Source: Saccharothrix syringae
Lineage (GTDB): Bacteria > Actinomycetota > Actinomycetes > Mycobacteriales > Pseudonocardiaceae
Assembly: GCF_009498035.1 (NCBI RefSeq)
Contig: NZ_CP034550.1
Coordinates: 1,364,001 to 1,428,000, forward strand
DNA length: 64,000 bases
Direction of reading: 5' to 3'
Part shown: piece by piece, positions 44,157-52,304 of the stretch
Layout of the letters: every line of letters starts with the position of its first letter
How positions within the stretch are numbered: position 1 is the stretch's first letter
Made by a program: the position numbers and the translations under genes
The notes under the pieces: generated by a model
What the model was told of the DNA's origin: nothing
The model's database searches: none
The model's input: the letters and a program-made list of their open reading frames with translations, nothing else

Positions 44157-45263
44157 TCACCGGTAGAGCGCGTCGGTGATCGGCGCCCAGCGCGGGTCGG
44201 GCCCGGCGGGCGTGAGGACGGGCCGGTTCGGCGCGTACCCGAGCGCGAGGCCCAGGTCCGGGTCGGCGAACGCCAGCGCGCCGCCCGCCCCGGTGTGGCC
44301 GAACGCCCGCGGGTTGGGCGAGTACGGGCGCAGCGCGTTGGGCAGCATGTAGCCCAGGCCGAACCGGGTCGGGCCGCCCAGCACCTCGTCGTGGCCCTCG
44401 CTGCGCGGCGCGGTGGCCTCGGCCAGGGCGGTCGGGGGCAGCAGGTCGCCGATCCGCCCGAGCAGCCGGGCCAGCGCGCGGGCCGTGGCGTGGCCGTTGG
44501 CGGCGGGGACCTGGGCGGCGCGCCACGCCGGGGTGTTGACCACGCCGGGCACCACGAGGTCGGCCGGGTTGGCGAAGGCCAGCGCGGTGATCGGCGCGGG
44601 CGGCGGCCCGGCCGGTCCGGCTTTCGGGGACGGCCCGCCCGGCCCGGCCCCCGGCGGCGGTCCACCCGGCAATCCGCCCGGCCCGGCCCCCGGCGGCAGC
44701 ACGAACGCGGGTTCACCGGGTCCCGGCCACCCCAGCGGCACGCCCAGTTCGGCGGTCAGCTCGCGCGGTTCGCGGCCGGTGGCGCGGCGCAGCACCTCGC
44801 CGACCAGCCAGCCGAAGGTGACCGCGTGGTAGCCGTGCCGCGTGCCGGGCTCCCACCACGGCCGCTCGGCGGCCAGGGCGGTGGTCATCGCGGTCCAGTC
44901 GTAGAGGCTGCCGGCAGGCAGGGGCTCGCGGATCGCGGGCAGGCCGGCCCGGTGCGACAGCAGGTCGGCCACGGTCGTGGCGGTCCCGAACCCCGGCCAG
45001 TACGCGGACACGCGCGCGTCGAGGTCGAGCAGCCCGTCGCGGGCGGCCAGGTGCGCCGCCGTGGCGAGCACGGCCTTGGACACCGAGAACACGTTCACGG
45101 CGGTGTCGCGCTCCCAGGGCAGCCGCCCGGCCTCGTCGCGCGTGCCGTGCCACACGTCGACCACCAGCCGCCCGCCGGCCACGACCGCCAGCGCGGCACC
45201 ACCCTCGCCGACCCCGTCCCGAAAAGCCTCGACGACGTGCTTGAACGCCGGATCGCAGATCAT
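44157..45263 (-). CDS. Serine hydrolase of the beta-lactamase (class C/EstB) family
   Basis: 368 residues from ATG at 45263 with GAGGAC upstream. The catalytic SxxK is FSVSK (S60, K63). The second motif is GYHAVTFGW (Y145), with Ala in place of the usual Asn/Ser at the third position. The last part has HTGAGG, the HxG-like third motif. There is no signal peptide, so it is probably a cytosolic esterase or peptidase rather than a beta-lactamase. An unusual Gly/Pro/Ala insert (about residues 190-228: PGAGPGGLPGGPPPGAGPGG) interrupts the fold. It diverges from a MarR gene. Confidence 0.88.
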   Translation of the reverse strand: MICDPAFKHVVEAFRDGVGEGGAALAVVAGGRLVVDVWHGTRDEAGRLPWERDTAVNVFSVSKAVLATAAHLAARDGLLDLDARVSAYWPGFGTATTVADLLSHRAGLPAIREPLPAGSLYDWTAMTTALAAERPWWEPGTRHGYHAVTFGWLVGEVLRRATGREPRELTAELGVPLGWPGPGEPAFVLPPGAGPGGLPGGPPPGAGPGGPSPKAGPAGPPPAPITALAFANPADLVVPGVVNTPAWRAAQVPAANGHATARALARLLGRIGDLLPPTALAEATAPRSEGHDEVLGGPTRFGLGYMLPNALRPYSPNPRAFGHTGAGGALAFADPDLGLALGYAPNRPVLTPAGPDPRWAPITDALYR

Positions 45264-45275
45264 CGCCCCAGTCCT

Positions 45276-45314
45276 CAACCTAGGTTGCTAAACCAGGGTT
45301 GAACATGTCAGCAT
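45276..45314. promoter_or_regulatory. MarR-type operators between the hydrolase and MarR genes
   Basis: CAACCTAGGTTG (45276-45287) is a perfect 12-bp palindrome, and AACCAGGGTT (45291-45300) repeats the half-sites. TTGCTA (45285-45290) and CAGCAT (45309-45314), 18 nt apart, are a possible promoter for the MarR gene. The layout fits mutual control of the divergent pair. Confidence 0.6.
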
Positions 45315-45320
45315 CCGCCG

Positions 45321-45779
45321 GTGCCGTCAACCCCCGACCTCACCCTGCTGTTCACCGCGCTGGCGGCGTCCTGCGACGCGGCCGTGCGCGCCCGCATGGC
45401 CGACGCCGGTCACCCCGGGGTCCGCACCGTCCACGGGTACGTGTTCCAGCACCTGCTCGTCGGGCCGGTCCGCGTCACCGACCTCGCCGACCTGCTGGGC
45501 ATGACGGCCCAGGGCGCGTCGAAGGTGGTCGCCGAGATGGAGCGCGTCGGCTACGCCGTGCGGCGCCCCGACCCGCACGACAGCCGCGTCCGGCTGGTGG
45601 AGATGACCCCGCGCGGCCACGAGGCGGTGGCGGCGGGGAGGGCGGCCCGCGCCGAGGTCACCGCCGAGCTGCTGGCCGGCCTGGGTGACGACGCGGGGCC
45701 GGTGGTGCGCGCCCTGGACTCGCTGGCCGACCGCACCGGGGCGATGCGCGACCTGATGGCGCGTCGGCTGCGGCCCTGA
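45321..45779 (+). CDS. MarR-family transcriptional regulator
   Basis: 152 residues from GTG at 45321, no ribosome site, CAGCAT 6 nt upstream. Winged helix: VHGYVFQHLLVGPVRVTDLADLLGMTAQGASKVVAEMERVGYAVRRPDPHDSRVRLVEMTPRGHEAV, with the conserved D-x-R wing (HDSRVRLV). The N- and C-terminal helices form the dimer interface. It probably represses the divergent serine hydrolase gene through the palindromes between them. Confidence 0.93.
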   Translation: MPSTPDLTLLFTALAASCDAAVRARMADAGHPGVRTVHGYVFQHLLVGPVRVTDLADLLGMTAQGASKVVAEMERVGYAVRRPDPHDSRVRLVEMTPRGHEAVAAGRAARAEVTAELLAGLGDDAGPVVRALDSLADRTGAMRDLMARRLRP

Positions 45780-45791
45780 CCGGGAGGACGC

Positions 45792-45825
45792 CGGCGGCGG
45801 GACCGGGGTTCCGGTCCCGCCGCCG
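45792..45825. terminator. Bidirectional terminator hairpin
   Basis: Perfect 15-bp stem (45792-45806 and 45811-45825) with loop GGTT, between the convergent MarR and amylase genes. Confidence 0.85.
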
Positions 45826-45837
45826 GGCGTCACCGCG

Positions 45838-47508
45838 TCAGTTCCGCCAGGTGTCGGACGGCGAGGCCGGGACCGTGGCCGTGCGGTTCGCGCCGCTCTC
45901 CCACGTCACCGCCCCCGAGGCGTCCTTGCGCACGTACTTGTACTGGATCGCCGTCCCGGTGGGCAGCGACAGCGATGCCCGCCAGGTCGGGTAGGTCGCC
46001 GCGGACAGCGGCACCGCGTTGGCCGGGTTCCACGAGCCCAGGGACGCGTGGTCGCCGACGACGAAGATGTTCTGGCCCGGCGACGTGGTGGCGCTGACCG
46101 CGAACGACACCGTCCCGGTCGGCGGGGGAGTGGTGCCGCCGCCGGTCGCGCCGGTGTGCAGGGCCAGCGCCTCGCCGGCGCCGAGGGTGGCGGTGAACTG
46201 GCCGTTCGAGCCCACCGACACCGCGGCGCAGCCGTCCCGCTGGACGTTGCAGTAGCTGCCGGCCGGCAGGGAGGTCTGGAACGTGCGGGTCAGGGGCGTC
46301 GACTCGCGGTTGATCACCACGAAGCCCTTGGTGCCGCGGCCGAAGGCGATGGCGTCGCCGCCGTTGTCCCACCAGTTCGTCACGGCCGTGCCCGCCACGG
46401 TGTTGCGGAACTGGACCATGTTCGCGATCTGCGTCCACCGGTGCTGGCACTTCCACCCGGACGTGTAGCACTCGGCACCGCCGGGCGGGCCGGCGTCGTG
46501 GTCGCTGAACTCGTAGCCGGAGTACACGTTCGGGGCGCCGTACGGCCACGCGAGCATGAAGACGTTCGCCAGCGTGTACGTGGAGCCGTCCTTGTACGAC
46601 AGGGTGGAGCCGTTGCGCTCGGTGTCCCAGTTGTCCACGAACGAGCGAGCCTGGTTGCTCGGCAGGTAACCCCACGACTGCCCGAAGGTGCTCAGGTAGG
46701 CGAGGTTCTCGTTGGTGAAGATCCGCTTGATGTCGTAGGCGTAGCGGAACTCGTCGACGTCACCCGAACCGGTGTACTCGCCCGGCTGGACCGCCTCGCC
46801 CGCGCCGTAGATCACCTCGTGCACCCAGAACACGTTCGGGTTGCTCAGCCGCGACTTGATGGCCGACAGGTCGGCCGCCGCGACGTGCTTGGCCGCGTCG
46901 ATGCGGAAGCCGTCCACGCCCAGGGAGATCAGGTGGTTGAGGTAGGTCGCGATCCGGCCGCGCACGTAGTCGCTGCCGGTGTTCAGGTCCGACAGGCCGA
47001 CCAGCTCGCAGTTCTGGACGTTGTCGCGGTTGCGGTAGTCGCTGATGCCGGTGCGGCAGGAGTGGAAGTCCGGGTCGCTGTAGGTCCCGGGGTAGTCGTA
47101 CTTCGTGTAGGACGAGCCGCCGGTGCCGGTGCCGGACCCGGCGCTCATGTGGTTGATCACCGCGTCCGCGATGACCTTCACGCCGGCCGCGTGGCAGGCG
47201 GCGACCATGTTCCGGAACGCGGCCTCGTCACCGAGCCGGCCGGCGATCCGGTAGCTGACCGGCTGGTAGGAGGTCCACCACTGCGAGCCCTGGACGTGCT
47301 CGGTGGCGGGCGAGACCTCGACGAACCCGTAGCCCTTGGGCCCGAGCACGGTGGTGCACTCGCTCGCGACCCGCGAGAACGGCCACTGGAACAGCGTCGC
47401 GGTCACGTCCTTCGCCGAGGGCGGGCTCGCAAAACTTTGCGGAACGACGAACAGGCTCAGCAGCAGGGTGGCTGTGGCGAGCAGGGCTCGCCGGGGTGCG
47501 GAAACCAC
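45838..47508 (-). CDS. Secreted alpha-amylase (GH13) with C-terminal starch-binding CBM20
   Basis: 556 residues. Signal peptide to about residue 28. The GH13 barrel carries the nucleophile in [10 protein letters not shown] (D204), the acid/base in WVHEVIYG (E231) and the third acid in [11 protein letters not shown] (D295). Most GH13 enzymes have His where Trp294 stands here. Paired Cys residues are typical of extracellular actinomycete amylases. A Thr/Pro linker (about 445-457) leads to a CBM20 ([35 protein letters not shown], to [22 protein letters not shown]). It cuts internal alpha-1,4 bonds of starch. It diverges from the alpha-glucosidase gene that completes starch breakdown. Confidence 0.95.
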   Translation of the reverse strand: MVSAPRRALLATATLLLSLFVVPQSFASPPSAKDVTATLFQWPFSRVASECTTVLGPKGYGFVEVSPATEHVQGSQWWTSYQPVSYRIAGRLGDEAAFRNMVAACHAAGVKVIADAVINHMSAGSGTGTGGSSYTKYDYPGTYSDPDFHSCRTGISDYRNRDNVQNCELVGLSDLNTGSDYVRGRIATYLNHLISLGVDGFRIDAAKHVAAADLSAIKSRLSNPNVFWVHEVIYGAGEAVQPGEYTGSGDVDEFRYAYDIKRIFTNENLAYLSTFGQSWGYLPSNQARSFVDNWDTERNGSTLSYKDGSTYTLANVFMLAWPYGAPNVYSGYEFSDHDAGPPGGAECYTSGWKCQHRWTQIANMVQFRNTVAGTAVTNWWDNGGDAIAFGRGTKGFVVINRESTPLTRTFQTSLPAGSYCNVQRDGCAAVSVGSNGQFTATLGAGEALALHTGATGGGTTPPPTGTVSFAVSATTSPGQNIFVVGDHASLGSWNPANAVPLSAATYPTWRASLSLPTGTAIQYKYVRKDASGAVTWESGANRTATVPASPSDTWRN

Positions 47509-47552
47509 GTTGTCTCCTTGGCTGGCAGGGAATGTGTTCTAGGTCATACCAG

Positions 47553-47581
47553 TTGCGGGACTTGCTGAAAACACTTGCAAA
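47553..47581. promoter_or_regulatory. TTGC half-site cluster between amylase and alpha-glucosidase genes
   Basis: TTGC occurs at 47553, 47562 and 47575; the last two lie in ACTTGCTGA and ACTTGCAAA, 13 bp apart. TTGCAA-type half-sites are used by LacI-family maltose regulators (MalR) in actinomycetes, and a LacI gene sits at the end of the adjacent operon. A perfect palindrome CGCAAAACTTTGCG lies inside the amylase gene at 47428-47441. Confidence 0.45.
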
Positions 47582-47626
47582 GTATTTCATTGCCCTCCGG
47601 CCGACCCGACCCGGAAGGACACCCCC

Positions 47627-49177
47627 ATGACGCAGGACTGGTGGCGCGAGGCCGTCATCTACCAGGTCTACGTGCGCAGCTTCGCCGACTCCAACGGCGA
47701 CGGCGTCGGTGACCTCCCGGGCATCCGCTCCCGGCTGCCGTACCTGGCCGGGCTGGGCGTCGACGCGGTGTGGATCACCCCGTTCTACGCCTCGCCGATG
47801 GCCGACGGCGGCTACGACGTGGCCGACTACCGCGCCGTCGACCCGTCCTTCGGCGAGCTGGAGGACGCCCGGCTGCTCGTCGAGGACGCGCACGCGCACG
47901 GCATCCGGGTGATCGTCGACCTCGTGCCCAACCACACCTCCGACCGGCACGCCTGGTTCCAGGAGGCGCTGCGCGCCGGGCCGGGCTCGCCCGAGCGCGC
48001 CCGCTACCACTTCCGCGACGGCCGGGGCGACCAGCCGCCGAACGACTGGGAGTCCGTCTTCGGCGGCCCGGCGTGGACCAGGACCGCCGACGGCCAGTGG
48101 TACCTGCACCTGTTCGCGCCCGAGCAGCCCGACCTGAACTGGGGCCGGCCGGAGGTGCGCGAGGAGTTCCTCGACGTGCTGCGGTTCTGGCTGGACCTGG
48201 GCGTGGACGGGTTCCGCGTCGACGTGGCGCACGGCATGGTCAAGGCCGACGGCCTGCCCGACGTCGGCACGCCCGGCCACCTCAAGCTGCTGGGCACCGA
48301 GCCGCTGCCGTTCTTCGACCAGGACGGCGTGCACGAGATCTACCGCGACTGGCGCAAGGTCCTCGACTCCTACCCGGGGCAGCGGATCGGCGTGGCCGAA
48401 GCGTGGACGCCCAGCCCGGAGCGCACCGCCCGCTACCTGCGCGCCGACGAGCTGCACCAGGCGTTCAACTTCCACTACCTGACCGCGGGCTGGGACGCCG
48501 CCGCGCTGCGGGCCGTCATCGACGACTCGCTGGCCGCGATGGCCCCGGTCGGCGCGCCCACCACCTGGGTGCTGTCCAACCACGACGTGCAGCGGCACGC
48601 CACCCGCTACGGCAGCGTCACCCGCGCCCGCGCCGCCGCCCTGCTGATGCTCGCCCTGCCCGGCAGCGCCTACGTCTACCAGGGTGAGGAGCTGGGCCTG
48701 CCCGAGGTGCTGGACCTGCCCGACGACGTGCTCCAGGACCCGGTGTGGGAGCGCTCCGGCCACACCGACCGGGGCCGCGACGGCTGCCGCGTGCCCATCC
48801 CGTGGACGGCCGAGGGCCCGTCGCTCGGCTTCGGCGACGGCGGCTCGTGGCTGCCGCAGCCCGCGTCCTGGGCGGAGCTGAGCGTGGCGCGGCAGCAGGG
48901 CGACCCGAACTCGGTGCTGGAGCTGTACCGCTCGGCCCTGCGCGCCCGGCGCGCGCACCCCGACCTCGGCGCGGGCTCCGAAGTGGAGTGGCTGGACGTG
49001 CCCGGGGGCGTGCTGTCGTTCCGCCGCAACAGGTTCACCTGCGTGGTCAACCTCGGGACCGAGGTCGTCCGGCTGCCCGCCGACGGCGAGGTGCTGCTGT
49101 CCTCGTCGGGCGTGGCGACCGACGGCGCGGACCTCCTCGTGCCGCCGGACACGACCGTGTGGCTCTCGCGCCCGTAG
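47627..49177 (+). CDS. Alpha-glucosidase / oligo-1,6-glucosidase-like (GH13)
   Basis: 516 residues, cytosolic (no signal peptide). Begins WWREAVIYQVYVRSFADSNGDGVGDLPGI, the hallmark of GH13 exo-glucosidases. Catalytic residues: D199 (FRVDVAHG), E258 (GVAEAW), D320 (LSNHD). The calcium-like loop DSNGDGVGD is intact. It hydrolyses maltose and malto-oligosaccharides delivered from the extracellular amylase. A LacI regulator follows after 11 bp in the same operon. Confidence 0.93.
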   Translation: MTQDWWREAVIYQVYVRSFADSNGDGVGDLPGIRSRLPYLAGLGVDAVWITPFYASPMADGGYDVADYRAVDPSFGELEDARLLVEDAHAHGIRVIVDLVPNHTSDRHAWFQEALRAGPGSPERARYHFRDGRGDQPPNDWESVFGGPAWTRTADGQWYLHLFAPEQPDLNWGRPEVREEFLDVLRFWLDLGVDGFRVDVAHGMVKADGLPDVGTPGHLKLLGTEPLPFFDQDGVHEIYRDWRKVLDSYPGQRIGVAEAWTPSPERTARYLRADELHQAFNFHYLTAGWDAAALRAVIDDSLAAMAPVGAPTTWVLSNHDVQRHATRYGSVTRARAAALLMLALPGSAYVYQGEELGLPEVLDLPDDVLQDPVWERSGHTDRGRDGCRVPIPWTAEGPSLGFGDGGSWLPQPASWAELSVARQQGDPNSVLELYRSALRARRAHPDLGAGSEVEWLDVPGGVLSFRRNRFTCVVNLGTEVVRLPADGEVLLSSSGVATDGADLLVPPDTTVWLSRP

Positions 49178-49188
49178 AGTCACCCGAT

Positions 49189-50181
49189 GTGACAGCGCGG
49201 CTCAGTGACATCGCGACCCAGGCAGGCGTGAGCGAGGCGACGGTCAGCCGCGTGGTCAACGGCAAGCCAGGCGTCTCCGCGGCCACCCGCCAGGCCGTGG
49301 TCGCCGCGATGGACGTCCTCGGCTACGAGCGCCCGCCGCGCCTGCGCCAGCGCAGCGCCGGGTTGATCGGGTTGATCACCCCCGAGTTGAGCAACCCGAT
49401 CTTCCCGGCGTTCGCGCAGGTCATCGAGCAGGTGCTGACCCGCGACGGGTACACGCCGGTGCTGTGCACGCAGACACCGGGCGGCTCGACGGAGGACCAG
49501 CTGACCGACATGCTGGTCGACCGCGGCGTCAACGGCATCGTGTTCGTCTCCGGCCTGCACGCCGACACCACCGCCGACAAGGACCGCTACGTCAAGCTCG
49601 CGGGCCGCGGCGTGCCGTTCGTCATGGTCAACGGGTTCACCGACCAGGTCTCCGCGCCCTTCGTGTCGGTGGACTACCGGGCGGCGGCGCGCCTGGCCGT
49701 GTCCCACCTGGTGGAGCTGGGGCACGACCGGATCGGCCTGGCGGTCGGCCCGCCGCGGTTCGTGCCCGCGCAGCGCACCGTGGAGGGCTTCGCGCTGGCC
49801 CGCCCCGGCGCCGGCGACCTGGTCGAGCACTCGCTGTTCACCGTCGAGGGCGGGCAGGCCGCGGCCAACGCCCTGCTCGACCGCGGCTGCACCGCCATCG
49901 TCTGCGGCAGCGACCTCATGGCGTTCGGCGCGATCCGCGCGGCCCGGCAGCGCGGCCTGCAGGTGCCCCGGGACGTGTCCGTGGTCGGCTTCGACGACTC
50001 GCCGCTGATCGTGTTCGCCGACCCGCCGCTGACCACCATCCGCCAGCCGGTCGAGGCCATGGGGCAGGCCGCCGTGCACGCCCTGCTGGAGGAGATCGGC
50101 GGCACGCCCGCGCCGCACGCCGAGTTCGTGTTCCAGCCCGAGCTGGTGGTCCGCGGCTCGACCGGCGCCCGCCCGAGGTGA
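49189..50181 (+). CDS. LacI-family regulator of starch/maltose genes
   Basis: 330 residues from GTG at 49189. DNA-binding part RLSDIATQAGVSEATVSRVVNGKPGVSAATRQAVVAAMDVLGYERPP and a sugar-binding core ending VSVVGFDDSPLIVFADPPLTTIRQPVEAMG, as in MalR/CelR-type repressors. Its position directly after the alpha-glucosidase gene makes maltose/maltodextrin the likely inducer and the TTGC sites upstream the likely operators. The stop overlaps the next start (GTGA). Confidence 0.92.
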   Translation: MTARLSDIATQAGVSEATVSRVVNGKPGVSAATRQAVVAAMDVLGYERPPRLRQRSAGLIGLITPELSNPIFPAFAQVIEQVLTRDGYTPVLCTQTPGGSTEDQLTDMLVDRGVNGIVFVSGLHADTTADKDRYVKLAGRGVPFVMVNGFTDQVSAPFVSVDYRAAARLAVSHLVELGHDRIGLAVGPPRFVPAQRTVEGFALARPGAGDLVEHSLFTVEGGQAAANALLDRGCTAIVCGSDLMAFGAIRAARQRGLQVPRDVSVVGFDDSPLIVFADPPLTTIRQPVEAMGQAAVHALLEEIGGTPAPHAEFVFQPELVVRGSTGARPR

Positions 50182-51155
50182 GCCCCCTCGTTCGGCGGAT
50201 GCGGGCCCAGCGCCTGTCCCGCCCGGCCGCGGACGTGGACGAGCTGCTGGGCTCGGTGTTCGCGTTGCAGGCCCAGGACGTGCCCGCCGCACGGCTCGCG
50301 GCGCGCGCCAGGGGCGTGAGGTTCCTCGACGGTCCCGTGGTGCGCACGTGGGCCATGCGCGGCACCCTGCACCTGCTGCACGAGCGCGACCTGTGGGTGG
50401 TGCCGCTGCTGGCGCCGGTGTTCATCGCGGCCGGTCGGCGCAGGCGGTCGCAGCTGGGGCTGACCGACGAGCTGTGCGCGCGGGCGCTGCCGGCGCTGCG
50501 CGAGGTGCTGACCGGGCCGCTCGACCGCGCCACCGCGGTCGCCCGCCTGGCCGAGGTCGGCATCCCGCTCGACCCGAGGTCGCAGGCACCCGCCCACCTG
50601 CTCGCCTACGCGGCGTACTCGGGCGTGCTGAAGCGCGGCCTGGACGACACGTACGAGTTGTTGCACATCGACTGCGAACCACGCGACGTGACCGAGCTGT
50701 GGCGCCGCTACCGGCGTGCCTACGGCCCGGCCACGCCCGACGACTTCGCCGCGTGGAGCGGGCTGCCCAAGCGCGGCCTCCGCGACCTGCCGCCGGTCGA
50801 CGACGAGGCGTTCGGGGAGGTCGACGGGGTGTCGGGGCCTGCCGGAGGGGCGGCCGGGTGCGCCGGGGCAGCCGGGCCGACCGGCGTGGTCCGGATGCTC
50901 GGCCACTTCGACCCCTACCTGCTCGGCTACCGCGACCGGTCCGCCATGCTGGACCCGGCGCACGCCCGGCTCGTCCAGACCGGCGGCGGGTTCCTCACCC
51001 CGCACGTCGTGGTGGACGGCCGCGTGGTCGCCACCTGGCGGCGCGTCGGCGGGCGGATCGAGGTTCACCCCTTCGGACCTCGCCCGGACGTGGCCGAGGA
51101 GGTCGCCGACCTGGGGCGCTTCCTCGACGTGGACGCCGCCTTAACCTGGGTGTAG
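50178..51155 (+). CDS. AlkZ-like winged-helix DNA glycosylase family protein (HTH_42)
   Basis: 325 residues from GTG at 50178. The N-terminus VRRMRAQRLSRPAADVDELLGSVFALQAQDVPAARLAARARG and RTWAMRGTLHLLHERDLWVV match the HTH_42/AlkZ family. AlkZ unhooks DNA crosslinks using Gln-rich QxQ or QxD motifs, and ALQAQD here is a candidate for that motif. A Gly/Ala-rich insert (GPAGGAAGCAGAAGPTG) precedes MLGHFDPYLLGYRDR. It may be a DNA-repair or self-resistance enzyme. Translationally coupled to the LacI gene, but a functional link is not evident. Confidence 0.82.
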   Translation: MSPLVRRMRAQRLSRPAADVDELLGSVFALQAQDVPAARLAARARGVRFLDGPVVRTWAMRGTLHLLHERDLWVVPLLAPVFIAAGRRRRSQLGLTDELCARALPALREVLTGPLDRATAVARLAEVGIPLDPRSQAPAHLLAYAAYSGVLKRGLDDTYELLHIDCEPRDVTELWRRYRRAYGPATPDDFAAWSGLPKRGLRDLPPVDDEAFGEVDGVSGPAGGAAGCAGAAGPTGVVRMLGHFDPYLLGYRDRSAMLDPAHARLVQTGGGFLTPHVVVDGRVVATWRRVGGRIEVHPFGPRPDVAEEVADLGRFLDVDAALTWV

Positions 51156-51180
51156 CACGTGGATAGGGTCTCGGCCACCG

Positions 51181-51639
51181 ATGTCGACCGCGGGAGGCGC
51201 GTTCAAGTTGGGTGTGTTCGTCACGGGTGTGCGCCCGCGCTGGTCCGACATGGACGCGTACGGCCACGTCAACCACGCCAACACGGTCACGCTGCTGGAG
51301 GAGGCGCGGATCGACCTGCTGTTCACCGAGGCCGCCCGGCACGGCGTGCCGGAGATGGCCAGGGGCGTGGTCGTGGCCCGGCTGGTGGTGGACTACCTGG
51401 CGCCGCTGGTGTTCACCGGTGACGAGGTGCTGGTGGAGATGTCGGTGCGCGAGCTGAAGTCCGCCTCGTTCACCCTCGACTACGCCGTCCGCGGCGGCCG
51501 CCGCGAGGGCAGTGCCGTGGTGACCAAGGCGGAGACCCTGATGGTCCCCTACAACCTGGAGGCGGGGCGCCCCCGCCGCCTGCTGGATGCCGAGCGCGAC
51601 TTCCTCGCCGGGTGGCGAGCCGGAGGTAATGGTGCCTGA
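51181..51639 (+). CDS. Acyl-CoA thioesterase (4HBT hot-dog fold)
   Basis: 152 residues. The hot-dog pattern is clear: RPRWSDMDAYGHVNHANTVTLLEEARIDLL has the catalytic Asp (SDMD) and the HVNHA helix of 4-hydroxybenzoyl-CoA thioesterases, followed by VVARLVVDYLAPLVFTGDEVLVEMSV. It hydrolyses acyl-CoA thioesters; chain specificity is unknown. It corresponds in order to Rv2475c next to gdh in M. tuberculosis (from memory). Confidence 0.92.
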   Translation: MSTAGGAFKLGVFVTGVRPRWSDMDAYGHVNHANTVTLLEEARIDLLFTEAARHGVPEMARGVVVARLVVDYLAPLVFTGDEVLVEMSVRELKSASFTLDYAVRGGRREGSAVVTKAETLMVPYNLEAGRPRRLLDAERDFLAGWRAGGNGA

Positions 51640-52255
51640 GTTGGTCCTCGACCCCGCCGAGCGCGACGACCTGGGCGCGTTCGTCGCCCGAGCCGTCCGC
51701 CTGGACCAGCAGGCGGTGGTGCGGCTGCGCAACCGCGAGTCCGGGAACCTGGTGGACGCGTGGGTGGCGACCCCGTTCGACGCCCTGGCCACCCGCACGG
51801 TGGCCGGGCGGGTGAGCCCCGGTGACGTGACCGTGTCCGCGACCGACCTGCTCACCGGCCTGGCGGTGGTGCGCAGCGAGGTCGTCGACCCCGGTCCGGC
51901 GCGGGACATGATGTGGCGCTCGGCGCTGCCGCCGACGGCCGGCTGGCTGGCGGTGGACCGGCTGCCCGGCAGCGTGGTGTCCGAGCTGGCCGAGAAGGGC
52001 GTCGCGGTGGCGCGGGAGAACGCGGGACCGCGCGGCACGCCGCCCGCGTCGCTGCTGGACCAGACCGTGATCACGGTCAGCGGGTCCGGGCTGGACGTGA
52101 AGGTGCCGATGCGGTGCCTGTTCGCGCTGTCCGGGATGGGGTTCCTGGGCGGTGACGACGTGCGCGTCACCGCCACCGACTCGTGGCTGCGCATCGACGC
52201 CCGGTTCGGCGCGGTGGTCCGCCGCCGCCACTCCATGCTGCCGCTGCTGGTCTGA
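51632..52255 (+). CDS. Conserved actinobacterial hypothetical protein (Rv2474c position)
   Basis: 207 residues if GTG at 51632 is used, 4 nt after GGAGGT; ATG at 51629 is only 1 nt from that site. It overlaps the thioesterase stop. Soluble, with no recognised domain. Notable stretches are AVVRLRNRESGNLVDAWVATPFDALATRTV, SALPPTAGWLAVDRLPGSVVSELAEKGVAVA and DVKVPMRCLFALSGMGFLGGDD. Its position between the thioesterase and the alpha-glucosidase genes matches Rv2474c, also a conserved hypothetical (from memory). Confidence 0.78.
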   Translation: MPELVLDPAERDDLGAFVARAVRLDQQAVVRLRNRESGNLVDAWVATPFDALATRTVAGRVSPGDVTVSATDLLTGLAVVRSEVVDPGPARDMMWRSALPPTAGWLAVDRLPGSVVSELAEKGVAVARENAGPRGTPPASLLDQTVITVSGSGLDVKVPMRCLFALSGMGFLGGDDVRVTATDSWLRIDARFGAVVRRRHSMLPLLV

Positions 52256-52267
52256 GGCCCCGGGCGG

Positions 52268-52297
52268 CCCGGGCGCGCGGTGGGCCGCGCGCCCGGG
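52268..52297. terminator. Bidirectional terminator hairpin
   Basis: Perfect 13-bp stem CCCGGGCGCGCGG (52268-52280) and complement (52285-52297), loop TGGG, between convergent genes. Confidence 0.8.
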
Positions 52298-52304
52298 ACC
52301 CCGG

